This document shows, piece after piece, positions 21,165 through 30,766 of a stretch of 64,000 nucleotides of DNA (within the stretch, counting starts at the first letter, position 1; every line of letters begins with the position of its first letter). This stretch comes from Microbispora siamensis (GTDB taxonomy: Bacteria > Actinomycetota > Actinomycetes > Streptosporangiales > Streptosporangiaceae). The DNA is taken from the NCBI RefSeq assembly GCF_016863095.1, contig NZ_BOOF01000012.1, positions 1-64,000 of the forward strand, given 5' to 3'. Both the position numbers and the translations under genes were made by a program. Below the pieces are notes generated by a model. The model saw nothing but the letters and a program-made list of their open reading frames with translations, was not told where the DNA came from and ran no database searches.

Positions 21165-21308
21165 CGGCCGGAGTATCCTGGCTCCCGGATCGGCGCTTCC
21201 CTCAGCCTTCCCGCCCGTGCTGGGCAGTGGCGTGGGTGAGGGTCGCTCCCCGGTGACAGTGGCGGGACCGCGCCGGATTCACACCGGCTTCCTCCGCGTC
21301 CGTCGCTT
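21165..21308 (-). promoter_or_regulatory. Cobalamin riboswitch of cobQ operon
   Basis: Minus-strand RNA with GAAGCCGGTGTGAATCC, the B12 box GCCACTGTCACCGGGGAGCG, GCCACTGCCCAGCACGGG, then GGAAGGCTGAGGG and the closing GGGAGCCAGGATACTCC. This is a standard adenosylcobalamin riboswitch. It would control cobQ and the following coupled genes down to cobB. Confidence 0.92.
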
Positions 21309-21356
21309 GCGCTGGTCAACATACACCTTCGTGCCGGATGTCCCGCAAGTGCGGCG

Positions 21357-22799
21357 CTACGTGCGCGTGAGTGTGGCGATCATGTAGAACGGGATGTTCT
21401 TCGTCACCTTGTTCTCGCCGTGCCCGTTGTAGTCGAACGTCATCGTCCCGTTGTCGTGGACGGTGAGGTAGATCGTGCCGTTGCGCACGCAGTTGCCCCG
21501 CATCGACACCCGCTTCAGCCGCACCGTCGTCCCGCTGACCACCTGGAGCTTGGACGTGCCCACGCACCGGTAGTCGACGAACTGCTCGGTGACGGTGTCG
21601 CCGCCCTTCGGCACGGTCAGCACGAGCGTGTCGTACGCGCCGGGCTCGTAGTCCACCCTGCCGCGCCACACGCCCGCGAAGCGTGCGGTGAAGCGCAGGG
21701 GCACGCGCGCGGTGGACGTCGGACTGGGCGTCGGGCTGGGCGTCGAAGTGGGCGAGGGGACCGGCGTGACGGTCGCCGCCGCGTGCCGCGCGTCACCGTC
21801 GGCGTTACCGTCGGCGACACCTTCGGACGGCAGCACGGACAGCAGCACGGCCCCCGTCGTGGCGGCCGCGAGCGCGACCGCCGCCCCCGCGAGAAGCCCC
21901 CGGCGGCGGCCGGAACCGCGCCGTGCGGGGACGGTGTCCGGCCCCGCGGGCACGGGATGCCCCGCGACGGTGAGCGCGCCCGGGATGTCCTCGGCGGTCC
22001 CCTCCGGAACCGCGCCGAGCAGCCGCATCGTGACGTCGAGGATGTCCGGGCGCTGCGCGGGGTCCTTGCGCAGGGCCAGCGCCACGATGGAGCGCAACGG
22101 CTCTTCCAGGTCGCCGAGGTCGGGCTCCTTGGTGAGCACGCGGTTCAGCACGGCGGGCAGCGAGTCGTCGCCGAACGGCGGCCTGCCGGTGGCGGCGAAC
22201 ACCATCACGCAGCCCCACGCGAACACGTCCCAGGCGGGCGCGGGCGGCTCGCCGGCGATCTGCTCGGGCGCCATGTAGGCGGGCGTGCCGACGATGCCGC
22301 CGCTCGCCGTGGTCCCGCCGAGACGGCGGGCGACCCCGAAGTCGACGACCCTCGGACCGTCGGGCCCCAGCAGCACGTTGGCGGGCTTGAAGTCGCGGTG
22401 GACGATCCCGGCCCGGTGCACGGCGGCGAGCGCGGTCGCGGTCGCCACGGCCAGCCGGTGCAGGGCGGTCCCGGACCGCCGTCCCGCCTGCTGCAGCGTG
22501 GGCCCCTCCACGTACTCGCTCACCACGTAGGGCCGCGGGCCGTCCAGGTCGAAGTCGAGCACCCGGGCCACGCAGAACGGCGCGACCCGCCGCGCGGCGG
22601 AGATCTCCCGTGCGAAGCGGCGGCGCGCGTCCTCGTCCCCCGCCCAGTCCTCATACAGCAGCTTGACCGCCACGGGCGTGCCCTCGGCCGTACGGCCGAG
22701 GTAGACCACCCCCTGGCCGCCCGCGCCGAGGCGGCCCTCCAGCCGACAGCCGCCGATCTCGGCCGGATCTCCCGTGAGCAACGGCCCCACCGCAGGCAT
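21357..22799 (-). CDS. Transmembrane serine/threonine protein kinase with extracytoplasmic domain
   Basis: 480 residues. The N-terminal PknB-type kinase domain has a glycine loop GRLGAGGQGVVYLG, VAVKLL (ATP-binding Lys ~46), HRDFKPANVLL, DFG and YMAPEQ. After ~residue 290 a cluster of Arg leads to one membrane helix (GLLAGAAVALAAATTGAVLL). A Pro/Ser/Thr linker (SPTSTPSPTPSPT) follows, then an extracytoplasmic beta-rich domain of about 110 residues (FTARFAGVWRGRVDYEPG to the end). That tail has two Cys (DYRCVG, RGNCVR). Such kinases phosphorylate envelope and regulatory proteins; the sensed ligand is unknown. ATG 22799 follows GAGGAGGGCTGC. It diverges from the ABC operon. Confidence 0.9.
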   Translation of the reverse strand: MPAVGPLLTGDPAEIGGCRLEGRLGAGGQGVVYLGRTAEGTPVAVKLLYEDWAGDEDARRRFAREISAARRVAPFCVARVLDFDLDGPRPYVVSEYVEGPTLQQAGRRSGTALHRLAVATATALAAVHRAGIVHRDFKPANVLLGPDGPRVVDFGVARRLGGTTASGGIVGTPAYMAPEQIAGEPPAPAWDVFAWGCVMVFAATGRPPFGDDSLPAVLNRVLTKEPDLGDLEEPLRSIVALALRKDPAQRPDILDVTMRLLGAVPEGTAEDIPGALTVAGHPVPAGPDTVPARRGSGRRRGLLAGAAVALAAATTGAVLLSVLPSEGVADGNADGDARHAAATVTPVPSPTSTPSPTPSPTSTARVPLRFTARFAGVWRGRVDYEPGAYDTLVLTVPKGGDTVTEQFVDYRCVGTSKLQVVSGTTVRLKRVSMRGNCVRNGTIYLTVHDNGTMTFDYNGHGENKVTKNIPFYMIATLTRT

Positions 22800-22897
22800 G
22801 CAGCCCTCCTCGGCCCGGTTTTCCCTCACTTTAGGTGAACGGAACGCTGGTGCTTCCCGATCATGCTTGTCATGATGCCGGGATGAACGTGGTGAGC

Positions 22898-22925
22898 CCC
22901 GGATGGTGAGGCCCGGATGGTGAGG
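22898..22925 (+). repeat. 14-bp tandem duplication containing ribosome site and start codon
   Basis: CCCGGATGGTGAGG occurs twice with no gap (22898-22911, 22912-22925). Each copy carries an ATG and a GAGG. The first ATG (22903) opens a six-codon frame that stops at 22921-22923, across the real start. Confidence 0.85.
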
Positions 22926-25634
22926 ATGGTGCGGACGCGGCTGCCGCTGGTGGTCCGGCGCGCGCTGGCCGAGCCCCTGCTGCTGGCCGCCGCGTTCGGC
23001 TCCATCCTGCTCGCGACCACGGCGATCTCGGCTCTCCTGCTGCACGCGGGGTCGGCGACCCAGGCCGGCGTGCGGCGGGCCCTGGACACGGCTCCGCTCG
23101 CCGCCACCGCCACCGTCGTCACCTCCTCGGTCACTGCCGGGGACTTCGCCGAGACCGACCGGGCCGTCCGCGCGGGGATCGCCCACGCCCACCGGGAGGT
23201 GCCCGTACGGGTCGCCGTGCGCGTCGAGTCCGCCTCCTACGCACTGAAGGGACAGGACCTCGGTGGTCAGCCCGTCCTGACCCGGTTCGCCACGTACGAG
23301 GGACTGGACGGCCGGACGGACCTGGTGAGCGGGCGCCGGCCCGCCGAGGCGAAGACGAAGACGGCGACGGTGGAAGCGGCACTGTCCGAGCCGGCCGCGC
23401 GGGCGATGGGCGTGTCCACCGGTGACGAGTTCACCGTCGTCGGACGCCTGGACGGCGAACCGGCCCGCGTGCGCGTCACCGGCGTCTTCCGGCTGCGCGA
23501 CCCCGACGACCCGCGCTGGAAGGGAGAGGATCTGCTGCGCAACGGCACGCAGACCGGCGACTTCACCTCGCGTGGACCCCTGGTCGTGCCGGCCGGCACC
23601 TTCCTCGGTCGGTTCGCGACCGGCCTGTCGGCCCGCTGGCTCGCCGAACCCGACCTGCACCGGCTTTCCCCCGACCGGCTCCGGCCGTTCTCGGCGTCGG
23701 TCGCCGGGGCCTCCGCCGCCGTGCGGGCCGGCTGTCCCCGGTGCGCGGTCACCGAGACGTTGTCCGGCACGCTGCTGCGGCTCGACCGCGGCGCCCTGGT
23801 CGCCCGCTCGACCATGCTGGTGCCGGTGCTGCAACTGCTGGTGCTGGGCGCGTACGCGCTGGCGCTGACTGCGCGGCTGCTCGCCGAGCACCGCCGGATG
23901 GAGACGGCCCTGCTGCGATCGAGGGGCGGCGGGTCGCCGCGGCTCGCCGCCATGGCGGCGGGGGAGGCGCTGCTGATCGCGCTGCCCTGCGCGCCCGCGG
24001 CGCCGTTCCTCGCGCCCGTCCTCCTGCGGCTGGTGAGCGCGTTCCCCTGGATCGAGGCCACCGGCGTGGAGCCGCCCCGCACGCCCGACGGAGCCACGTT
24101 CGCGGTCGCGGCGGCGGTCGCGCTCGCCTGTGCCGCCATGCTGGCCGCCCCGCCCCTGCTCGCCGCCCGCCGCACGTACGTCGAGGAGCAGGCGGCGCGC
24201 GGGCGCGCCGACAGGCCGGGCCTGCTCCAGCGGGCCGGGGCCGACGTGGCGCTGCTCGTGCTGGCGGCGCTCGCCGTCTGGCGCCTGCGCGCCCAGGACG
24301 CGTCGGAGACGGCGCGCCTCGGCGGCGAGCTCGGGCTCGACCCGCTCGTCGGGGCGGGCCCGGCGCTCGCCCTGCTCTGCGGCGGGATGGCCGCCCTGCG
24401 GCTGGTGCCCGCCGTCGCCAGGATCGCCGAGCGGGCGACGCGGCGGCGCCCCGGGTTCGGGCCGGCCCTGGCCGCCCGCCAGGTGAGCCGGCGTCCGGCC
24501 CGCTACTCGGGTCCGGCGCTGCTGCTGACGATGGCGATGGCGATCGGCGTGCTGTCCCTGACCACCGCCGCGACCTGGCGCGGCGCCCAGGAGGACCGGG
24601 CCCGGCATCTCGCCGGCGCCGGCCTGCGCGTCCCGGCCCTCCCCGGGGACGACGCGCGAACCTTCACCACGCTGCCGGGGGTCGCGGACGCCGTGCCCGC
24701 GCATCGCGCCACGGTCGTCGCGGACGGCGCGGACGCCACCCTGATCGCCGCGGACGCGGCGCACCTGGGCCGCGTCCTGCTGCTGCGCCCCGACCTGTCG
24801 GAGCTGTCACCGGCCACGCTGGCGTCCCGGCTCGCCGGGTCCGCCTCCGCCGGACGGCCGCTTCCGGTCGTGGTGACCCCCGGCCTTTCGGACGCCGTAC
24901 GGATCACGGCCGGCACGGCGACGATACCGATCACAGTGGTGGGCGTCGTCGCGGCGATGCCCGGCACACCGGAGGGCACCCCGGCCCTGCTCGCCGACCT
25001 CGCGGCGCTGCGGGCGGCGGGCGCGAAGGGGGCGAAGGGCGCGCAGTGGCCGGTGACGGAGTGGTGGCTGGCCGCGGACGGGCACGACACCACACGGGCC
25101 GCCGCCGCACGAGCCGCCGTACTGGCCGCCTCCGGGCGAGGCCGCGGGGAGGTCGTCGACGTGGCCGCGCTCACCGCCGGCTTCAGGGACGACCCCACGG
25201 CGGCCGGCCTGCAGGGTGCGCTGCTGCTCGGCTTCGCGGCGGCGCTGGCGTTCGCCGTGCTGGGATTCCTGGTCAACGCGGCGGTCGCGGCGCGCGAGCG
25301 CAGGGGTGAGTTCGCCGTGCTCGGCGCGCTCGGCGTGAGCTTCCGGCAGACGTTCGGCCTGCTGGCGGCCGAGCAGTCGTTCGTCATCGGGCTGTCGCTG
25401 GCCGGCGGAGTGGCGCTCGCCGTGGCCGTCTCCGCCGCGGTGGTGCCGCCGATGGTGACCGCCGGACACGCGACCGGGGGCGGCCTGCCCGTGCTGCTCC
25501 ACGTTCCGTGGCCGCAGGTGGCGGCGCTGGCCGCCGCGGTTCTCGCGGTGCTCCTCGTGATCGTCGCCGGGCTCGCGCGGTCGCTGCACCGCCGCGAGCC
25601 GGCCGCCGCGCTGCGTGCGGGGGAGGCGTCGTGA
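22917..25634 (+). CDS. FtsX/MacB-type ABC transporter permease (first of pair)
   Basis: 905 residues: an N-terminal membrane helix (~15-40), a large extracytoplasmic domain, and several helices grouped as in FtsX/MacB permeases with two FtsX units. The C-terminal unit has AALAFAVLGFLVNAAVAARER, the conserved cytoplasmic GEFAVLGALGVSFRQTF loop and VAALAAAVLAVLLVIVAGLA. It probably works with the second permease and the two ATPases that follow, exporting or extracting a lipid, peptide or other envelope substrate; nothing in the sequence fixes the substrate. ATG 22917 is preceded by GAGG with 5-base spacing inside a 14-bp duplication. TGA overlaps the next GTG (GTGA). Confidence 0.85.
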   Translation: MVRMVRTRLPLVVRRALAEPLLLAAAFGSILLATTAISALLLHAGSATQAGVRRALDTAPLAATATVVTSSVTAGDFAETDRAVRAGIAHAHREVPVRVAVRVESASYALKGQDLGGQPVLTRFATYEGLDGRTDLVSGRRPAEAKTKTATVEAALSEPAARAMGVSTGDEFTVVGRLDGEPARVRVTGVFRLRDPDDPRWKGEDLLRNGTQTGDFTSRGPLVVPAGTFLGRFATGLSARWLAEPDLHRLSPDRLRPFSASVAGASAAVRAGCPRCAVTETLSGTLLRLDRGALVARSTMLVPVLQLLVLGAYALALTARLLAEHRRMETALLRSRGGGSPRLAAMAAGEALLIALPCAPAAPFLAPVLLRLVSAFPWIEATGVEPPRTPDGATFAVAAAVALACAAMLAAPPLLAARRTYVEEQAARGRADRPGLLQRAGADVALLVLAALAVWRLRAQDASETARLGGELGLDPLVGAGPALALLCGGMAALRLVPAVARIAERATRRRPGFGPALAARQVSRRPARYSGPALLLTMAMAIGVLSLTTAATWRGAQEDRARHLAGAGLRVPALPGDDARTFTTLPGVADAVPAHRATVVADGADATLIAADAAHLGRVLLLRPDLSELSPATLASRLAGSASAGRPLPVVVTPGLSDAVRITAGTATIPITVVGVVAAMPGTPEGTPALLADLAALRAAGAKGAKGAQWPVTEWWLAADGHDTTRAAAARAAVLAASGRGRGEVVDVAALTAGFRDDPTAAGLQGALLLGFAAALAFAVLGFLVNAAVAARERRGEFAVLGALGVSFRQTFGLLAAEQSFVIGLSLAGGVALAVAVSAAVVPPMVTAGHATGGGLPVLLHVPWPQVAALAAAVLAVLLVIVAGLARSLHRREPAAALRAGEAS

Positions 25635-28141
25635 TCCGGATCCTGGGTGTGCACAGAGGTGTGGCGGCGCTGCTGGCCGCGCTGGTGTTCGGCGCCGCCC
25701 TGGTCGTCTCGGCCCTGCCCCGGATGGTCGAGTCCTCCCTCGACGCGGCTGCCAGGTCGGTCATCGGCTCCGCCCCGCCCGCCACGGCCTCGCTGGGGGT
25801 CCAGTTCACCCGGCGCTTCGACCTGACGCCGCTGCGGACGACGGCCGAGGTGGCCGAGGCGGACACCGCCTGGCGCGCGCTGCTGCCCCCGGCGCTGCGG
25901 GAGGTCGCCGACCCCGCCCCGCTCTTCGAGATCACAGCCCCGCCGATGCTCGTCAACGAGCAGACGCACCGGTATCTCACATTGAAGTGGGCGTCGGGGG
26001 CCGACCGGCGGGTGCGGTACGTCGAGGGCGGCCCACCGGGCCCCGGCTCGGGCACCCGTCTCGAGGTGGCCGTCCCCGCCGTCGCCGCCACCGAGATGTC
26101 GATCAAGACGGGCGACACGCTCCGCCTCGGCGAGTTGACCGCGAAGGTCACCGGCCTGTTCGAGCCGGCGCGTCCCGCCGACAGGTTCTGGGCCTTCGAG
26201 CCGGAACTCACCTACGTCATCCGCAGCCGCGTGCCGCTCGCCACGGAGGACGACCTGACCGTCACCGCGCTCACCGACGGCGACAGCCTCGCGGGCGCCG
26301 AACTGCCGTTGGTCTACCGCTGGATCGTCACCCCGGAACCGGACCGGATCACCGCGGGCAACGCGCAGGACGTGCTGGCCGCGACGGAGGAGTTCGGCCG
26401 CCGCCTGGGCAGGCAGGACCTCGAACTCGTCCTGTCGACCGGGTTCGACCGCCTCCTGAAGGAGTACCTGGACCGGCTGGCCGTCACCCGCGCGCTGATC
26501 ACGGTGTTCCTGACCGGGCTGGCCGTCGTGTGCCTGGGCACCACGGCCCTGGCCGTGCTGCTGCTCGTCCGGCGGGTGCAGGGCGACCTGCTGCTGATGC
26601 GGGCCCGCGGCGCGTCCCTGGCCCGGGTCGTGCGCGCCTGCGGGGGAGCGGTCGTGCTCGCGGCGGTGCCGGCGGCCGTGGCGGGCCAGGTGGCCGCGGG
26701 TTTCGTGCCGGGCGCCCCGACAGCGGCAGCACGGCTGGGACCCGCCGCGCTGGCGGCGGGGACCGTCGCGATCGCCTGCGCCGCCGTCGCGCTGGGCCAG
26801 TCCGCAACGTGGCGGTCCCCGAGACGGCGGGCCCACGGACGGCTGACCGGGAGCGCGGCCCGCCGGATCGTGGTGGAGATCCTGGTGCTCGTGGTCGCCG
26901 TGGCGAGCCTCCATCTCCTGCGCACCCGCGGCCTCGGCACCGGTGACGCGTTCCTCGCGCTCGCGCCCGTGCTGCTGGCGCTGGCCGTCGCGCTGGCGGT
27001 GCTGCGCGCCGGCCCGGCCGTGATCCACCTGGCCTTCCGGGTCGCCGCCCGGCGCAGCGCCGCCGTTCCGTTCCTCGGGCTCGCCGCCGCCCGGGCCGTG
27101 CCGGGCGCCGCGCTGCCGGTGCTCACGCTGCTGCCGGCCGTCGCGCTGGCGGCGTACGGCATGGCCACCGCCGGAGGCCTGGAGGCGGCGCAGCGGCAGA
27201 CGGCGTGGGAGCGGACCGGCGCCGAGATCAGGGTGGAGCGCGCCCAGGGCATCCCCCCGGAGACGGTGGAACAGATCGTCCACGCGCCGGGCGTCAGGGC
27301 CGTCGTCCCGGCCGCGGTCGGGACGACCGTCGCCGAGGTGGGATTCGAGGGGCGGCCGGCCACGGTCGTCGCGGTCGATCTCGACGCCTACCGCCGGCTG
27401 GTCGCGGGCAGCCCCCTGCGCCTGCCCGAGCTGCCCGAGCGCCCGGCGCGGGCGACGGGCGCCCTGGTGTCGCACGACCTGTCGGCCATGCGGAGCTTCG
27501 AGATCGGCTGGCCCGCGCGGATGACGGTCACCCCGGCGGGGACCGTCGACGCGATGCCGGGGGTGCGGGCGGGCGACGGCGCCCTCATCGTCCTCCCCGC
27601 GGCCCCCGACCACGTCAACACGCTGCTGATCGCGGGAGACGCCGGCGCGGTCAGGCCGCTGCTGCCGTCCGGCGCGCGCATGACCACCGTGGCGGGCGCG
27701 CTCGCCGAGATCACCGGGACGCCGCTGACGGCGGCGCTGACCGCCGCGCTGCGGGTCGCCGCCGTGGCGCTGGCCGCGTACGCGCTGGCGGCCGTCGCGA
27801 TCGCCCTGACCGGAGGGGCGGCCCGGCGGGCGGAGGACCTCGGGCTGCTCCGCGCTCTCGGCCTCACCCGCAGACAGGCCGGACTGATCACCGTCCTGGA
27901 GGCGGCCCCGCTGCTCGTCCTGACCGCCGTCGCCGGGCTTGCGGCCGGTCTCGCCATGCCCGCGCTGCTCGGGGCCGGGATCGACCTGTCGGCGTACGCG
28001 GGCGGGCGTCCCGGCGCCCTGGCGGCAGGCGCGGCCCTGCCCGTCCTGCCCGCCGCCCTGGCCGGTGCTCTGGCCGCCGGGGTTTCCGCCGTCGCCCTCG
28101 CGGGCGCCTACCTGGGAGGAAGCCGTGGACACTCTGGCTGA
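25631..28141 (+). CDS. FtsX/MacB-type ABC transporter permease (second of pair)
   Basis: 836 residues with the same plan as the preceding gene: a first helix (LLAALVFGAALVVSALP), a periplasm-like domain to ~270, then FtsX units. It has ITVFLTGLAVVCLGTTALAVLLL and a C-terminal RRAEDLGLLRALGLTRRQAG coupling loop. The two permeases are not close copies, so they may form a heterodimer. GTG 25631 overlaps the previous stop. The 3' end overlaps the following ATPase start by 17 bases. The Arg/Gly-rich coupling loops face the ATPases. Substrate unknown. Confidence 0.85.
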   Translation: MIRILGVHRGVAALLAALVFGAALVVSALPRMVESSLDAAARSVIGSAPPATASLGVQFTRRFDLTPLRTTAEVAEADTAWRALLPPALREVADPAPLFEITAPPMLVNEQTHRYLTLKWASGADRRVRYVEGGPPGPGSGTRLEVAVPAVAATEMSIKTGDTLRLGELTAKVTGLFEPARPADRFWAFEPELTYVIRSRVPLATEDDLTVTALTDGDSLAGAELPLVYRWIVTPEPDRITAGNAQDVLAATEEFGRRLGRQDLELVLSTGFDRLLKEYLDRLAVTRALITVFLTGLAVVCLGTTALAVLLLVRRVQGDLLLMRARGASLARVVRACGGAVVLAAVPAAVAGQVAAGFVPGAPTAAARLGPAALAAGTVAIACAAVALGQSATWRSPRRRAHGRLTGSAARRIVVEILVLVVAVASLHLLRTRGLGTGDAFLALAPVLLALAVALAVLRAGPAVIHLAFRVAARRSAAVPFLGLAAARAVPGAALPVLTLLPAVALAAYGMATAGGLEAAQRQTAWERTGAEIRVERAQGIPPETVEQIVHAPGVRAVVPAAVGTTVAEVGFEGRPATVVAVDLDAYRRLVAGSPLRLPELPERPARATGALVSHDLSAMRSFEIGWPARMTVTPAGTVDAMPGVRAGDGALIVLPAAPDHVNTLLIAGDAGAVRPLLPSGARMTTVAGALAEITGTPLTAALTAALRVAAVALAAYALAAVAIALTGGAARRAEDLGLLRALGLTRRQAGLITVLEAAPLLVLTAVAGLAAGLAMPALLGAGIDLSAYAGGRPGALAAGAALPVLPAALAGALAAGVSAVALAGAYLGGSRGHSG

Positions 28142-29058
28142 CCTGGAGGCCCGGGCCACGCGGGGCGGTCCCGCGTTCGGCGCGGACGCCCACATCCTGT
28201 GCGACAACCTCGTGCGGATCTACAAGACCGAGGGCTCCGCCGCGGTCGAGGTGGTCGCCCTTCAGGGCCTCGACCTGCTCATCGGCAGGGGTGAGCTGGT
28301 GGCGATCGTCGGGGCCTCGGGATCGGGCAAGTCGACGCTGCTCAACATCCTGTCGGGGCTCGACGTGCCGACGGCCGGGCTGGCCCGGGTCGCCGGGATC
28401 GACCTGCTGTCCATGACCCCGCGCGACCGCCTCCGCTACCGGCGCTCGGTCGTGGGCTTCGTCTGGCAGCAGACCGCCCGCAACCTGCTGCCCTACCTCA
28501 CCGCGCGGGAGAACGTCATGCTGCCCATGCGGCTGGCGGGCGGCACGTCCCGCCGGGCCAGGTCGTCCCGTACGGACGAACTGCTGGAGCTGACCGGGAT
28601 CGCCGACCGCGCGGACCGGCGGCCCGGGGAGATGTCCGGGGGCGAGCAGCAGCGGGTGGCCGTCGCCGTGGCCCTGGCCAACGCGCCCGAGGTGGTGCTC
28701 GCCGACGAGCCCACCGGGGAGCTGGACAGCGAGAACGCCGAGACGGTCTTCGGCGTGCTGCGCCACGCCAACCGTGAGCTCGGCGTCACGACCGTCGTCG
28801 TGACGCACGACCCGATGGTGTCGGAGCAGGTCGACCGGACCATCGGCATCCGCGACGGCCGCACCTCCAGCGAGACGTTCCGCCGCACCTCAAGCGACGG
28901 GAGGGTGGTCGCCGAGGAGTACGCGGTGCTGGACCGGGCCGGGCGCCTGCAACTGCCGAGGGAGTTCATCAACGCCCTGTCCATGGAGCACCGGGTGCGC
29001 CTGGAGCTCGAACGCGACCACATCGGGGTCTGGCCCTCGGGGGTGGAGGAAGAGACGA

Positions 29059-29066
<8 letters not shown>
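28125..29066 (+). CDS. ABC transporter ATPase with C-terminal AbrB-like domain
   Basis: 313 residues. LolD/MacB-type ATPase: Walker A GASGSGKST (63-71), the Q-loop FVWQQT, signature SGGEQQRV (171-178), Walker B VVLADEPTGELDS and switch His 228. After the ATPase there is a tail of ~75 residues. Residues ~265-304 (EYAVLDRAGRLQLPREFINA, then ALSMEHRVRLELE) match the swapped-hairpin AbrB/SpoVT/MazE pattern (AGRIxLPxE..., xxGDRVELE). That domain usually binds DNA or dimerises; here it may dimerise the ATPase or tie the transporter to regulation. GTG 28125 follows GGGAGGAAGCC; an earlier start has no support. Confidence 0.87.
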
Positions 29067-29727
<661 letters not shown>

Positions 29728-29729
29728 GC

Positions 29730-30665
29730 TCAGGCCCAGGGGAGGGCGGCGCGGCGGGCCCAGTAGGTCTCGGCGTCCTCCGCCAGATCGGCGAGCGCCT
29801 CCTCGGCCTCGTCGTCCCAGGTGACGGTGCGCGCCGCCAGGTTCTCGGCGAGCTGGACGGTCGTGGCCGCGCCGCTCAGCACGACCCCCGCCCACGGGCG
29901 GGCGAGCACGGCGGCGAGCGCCAGGGCGTCGGGGGTGACGCCGCGGTCGCGTGCGGCGTGCGCCAGGGCCGGTGGCGCGCCGCGGGTGGTCAGCCTGCCG
30001 TTGGCCACGCCCTCCTTGACGATCACGCCAAGGCCGGCCGCGTGCGCCCGGGCCAGGGGCTCGCCCGCCGAGCGCTCCAGCAGGTTCCAGGTGGACTGCA
30101 CGGTGTCGAACAGCCCCGTCGCGACCGCCCTGTCGATCGTCGCGGCCTGGCCGGGCCCGGTGGTGGACAGGCCGACGGCGACGCCCTCGGCGCGCAGGGC
30201 GCGCAGCTCGCCGAGCACCTCCTCGTCGTCGAGCACCCCGCTCTCGACCGTGGCGGAATGGATCTGGTAGAGCGACAGGTGGTCGCCGAGCAGCTCCCGG
30301 GTCTCGCCGAGCTGGCGGCGCAGCCGCGCGGCCGACAGGTCCTTCTCCTCGTGGCGGTCGGCGTCCATCCGCCAGCCGCCGACGTACTCGTACCCCCACT
30401 TCGACCCGACCTAGACCTCGCCGGGCCGGATGCCCCGGTCGGTCAGCCAGCCCGCGAGGAACTCCTCCGCCAGCCCGTAGGAGCGGGCCGCGTCGAAGTA
30501 GCGCACGCCCGCCGCCCTGGCGGCGTCCAGCACCTCCCAGGTGCGCGCCCGCATCGTCGCCACGTCGCGGTCGCCGCCGAAGTCCTCGTCCCGGCCGAGC
30601 GTGATGTACGCGGGGCGGCCGAGCGCCGCGAGCCCGAGACCCATCTCCTGCATCAACTTCCGCAT
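29730..30665 (-). pseudogene. Aldo/keto reductase interrupted by an in-frame TAG
   Basis: Two open pieces lie in the same frame: 30665-30414 (MRKLMQEMGLGLAALGRPAY ... RGIRPGEV) and 30410-29730 (VGSKWGYEYVGGWRMDADR ... ARRAALPWA). Joined, they give a full-length aldo/keto reductase of ~310 residues. Catalytic-type residues are present: DAARSYG (Asp, Tyr), the Lys in GSKWGY, and the His in YQIHSAT. A single TAG at 30413-30411 separates them, just before the Lys strand. No frameshift or insertion is seen, so either it is a recent nonsense mutation or a base error. Translation from ATG 30368 would give only the C-terminal two thirds without the first barrel strands. Confidence 0.85.
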
Positions 30666-30766
30666 GGGGCACCACGTTAAGAGACACGTGTGGTGAGGAG
30701 GCGGCCGGGGTATGGCGACAAGTCCAGCCGGCCTGTGGGTCCACTCAAGCCCGAGGTGGTGGGAGC

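Noticed and set aside
24503-28207. A 1234-codon minus-strand frame across the FtsX genes
   Set aside because: Same GC-driven artefact; the plus-strand permeases have helices, overlaps and ribosome sites, while this frame has none.
30411-30413. Read-through or pyrrolysine/selenocysteine use at the TAG in the aldo/keto reductase
   Set aside because: TAG is not a selenocysteine codon, no suppressor tRNA or pyl genes are seen, and the position is not a typical catalytic one; a mutation or base error is simpler.
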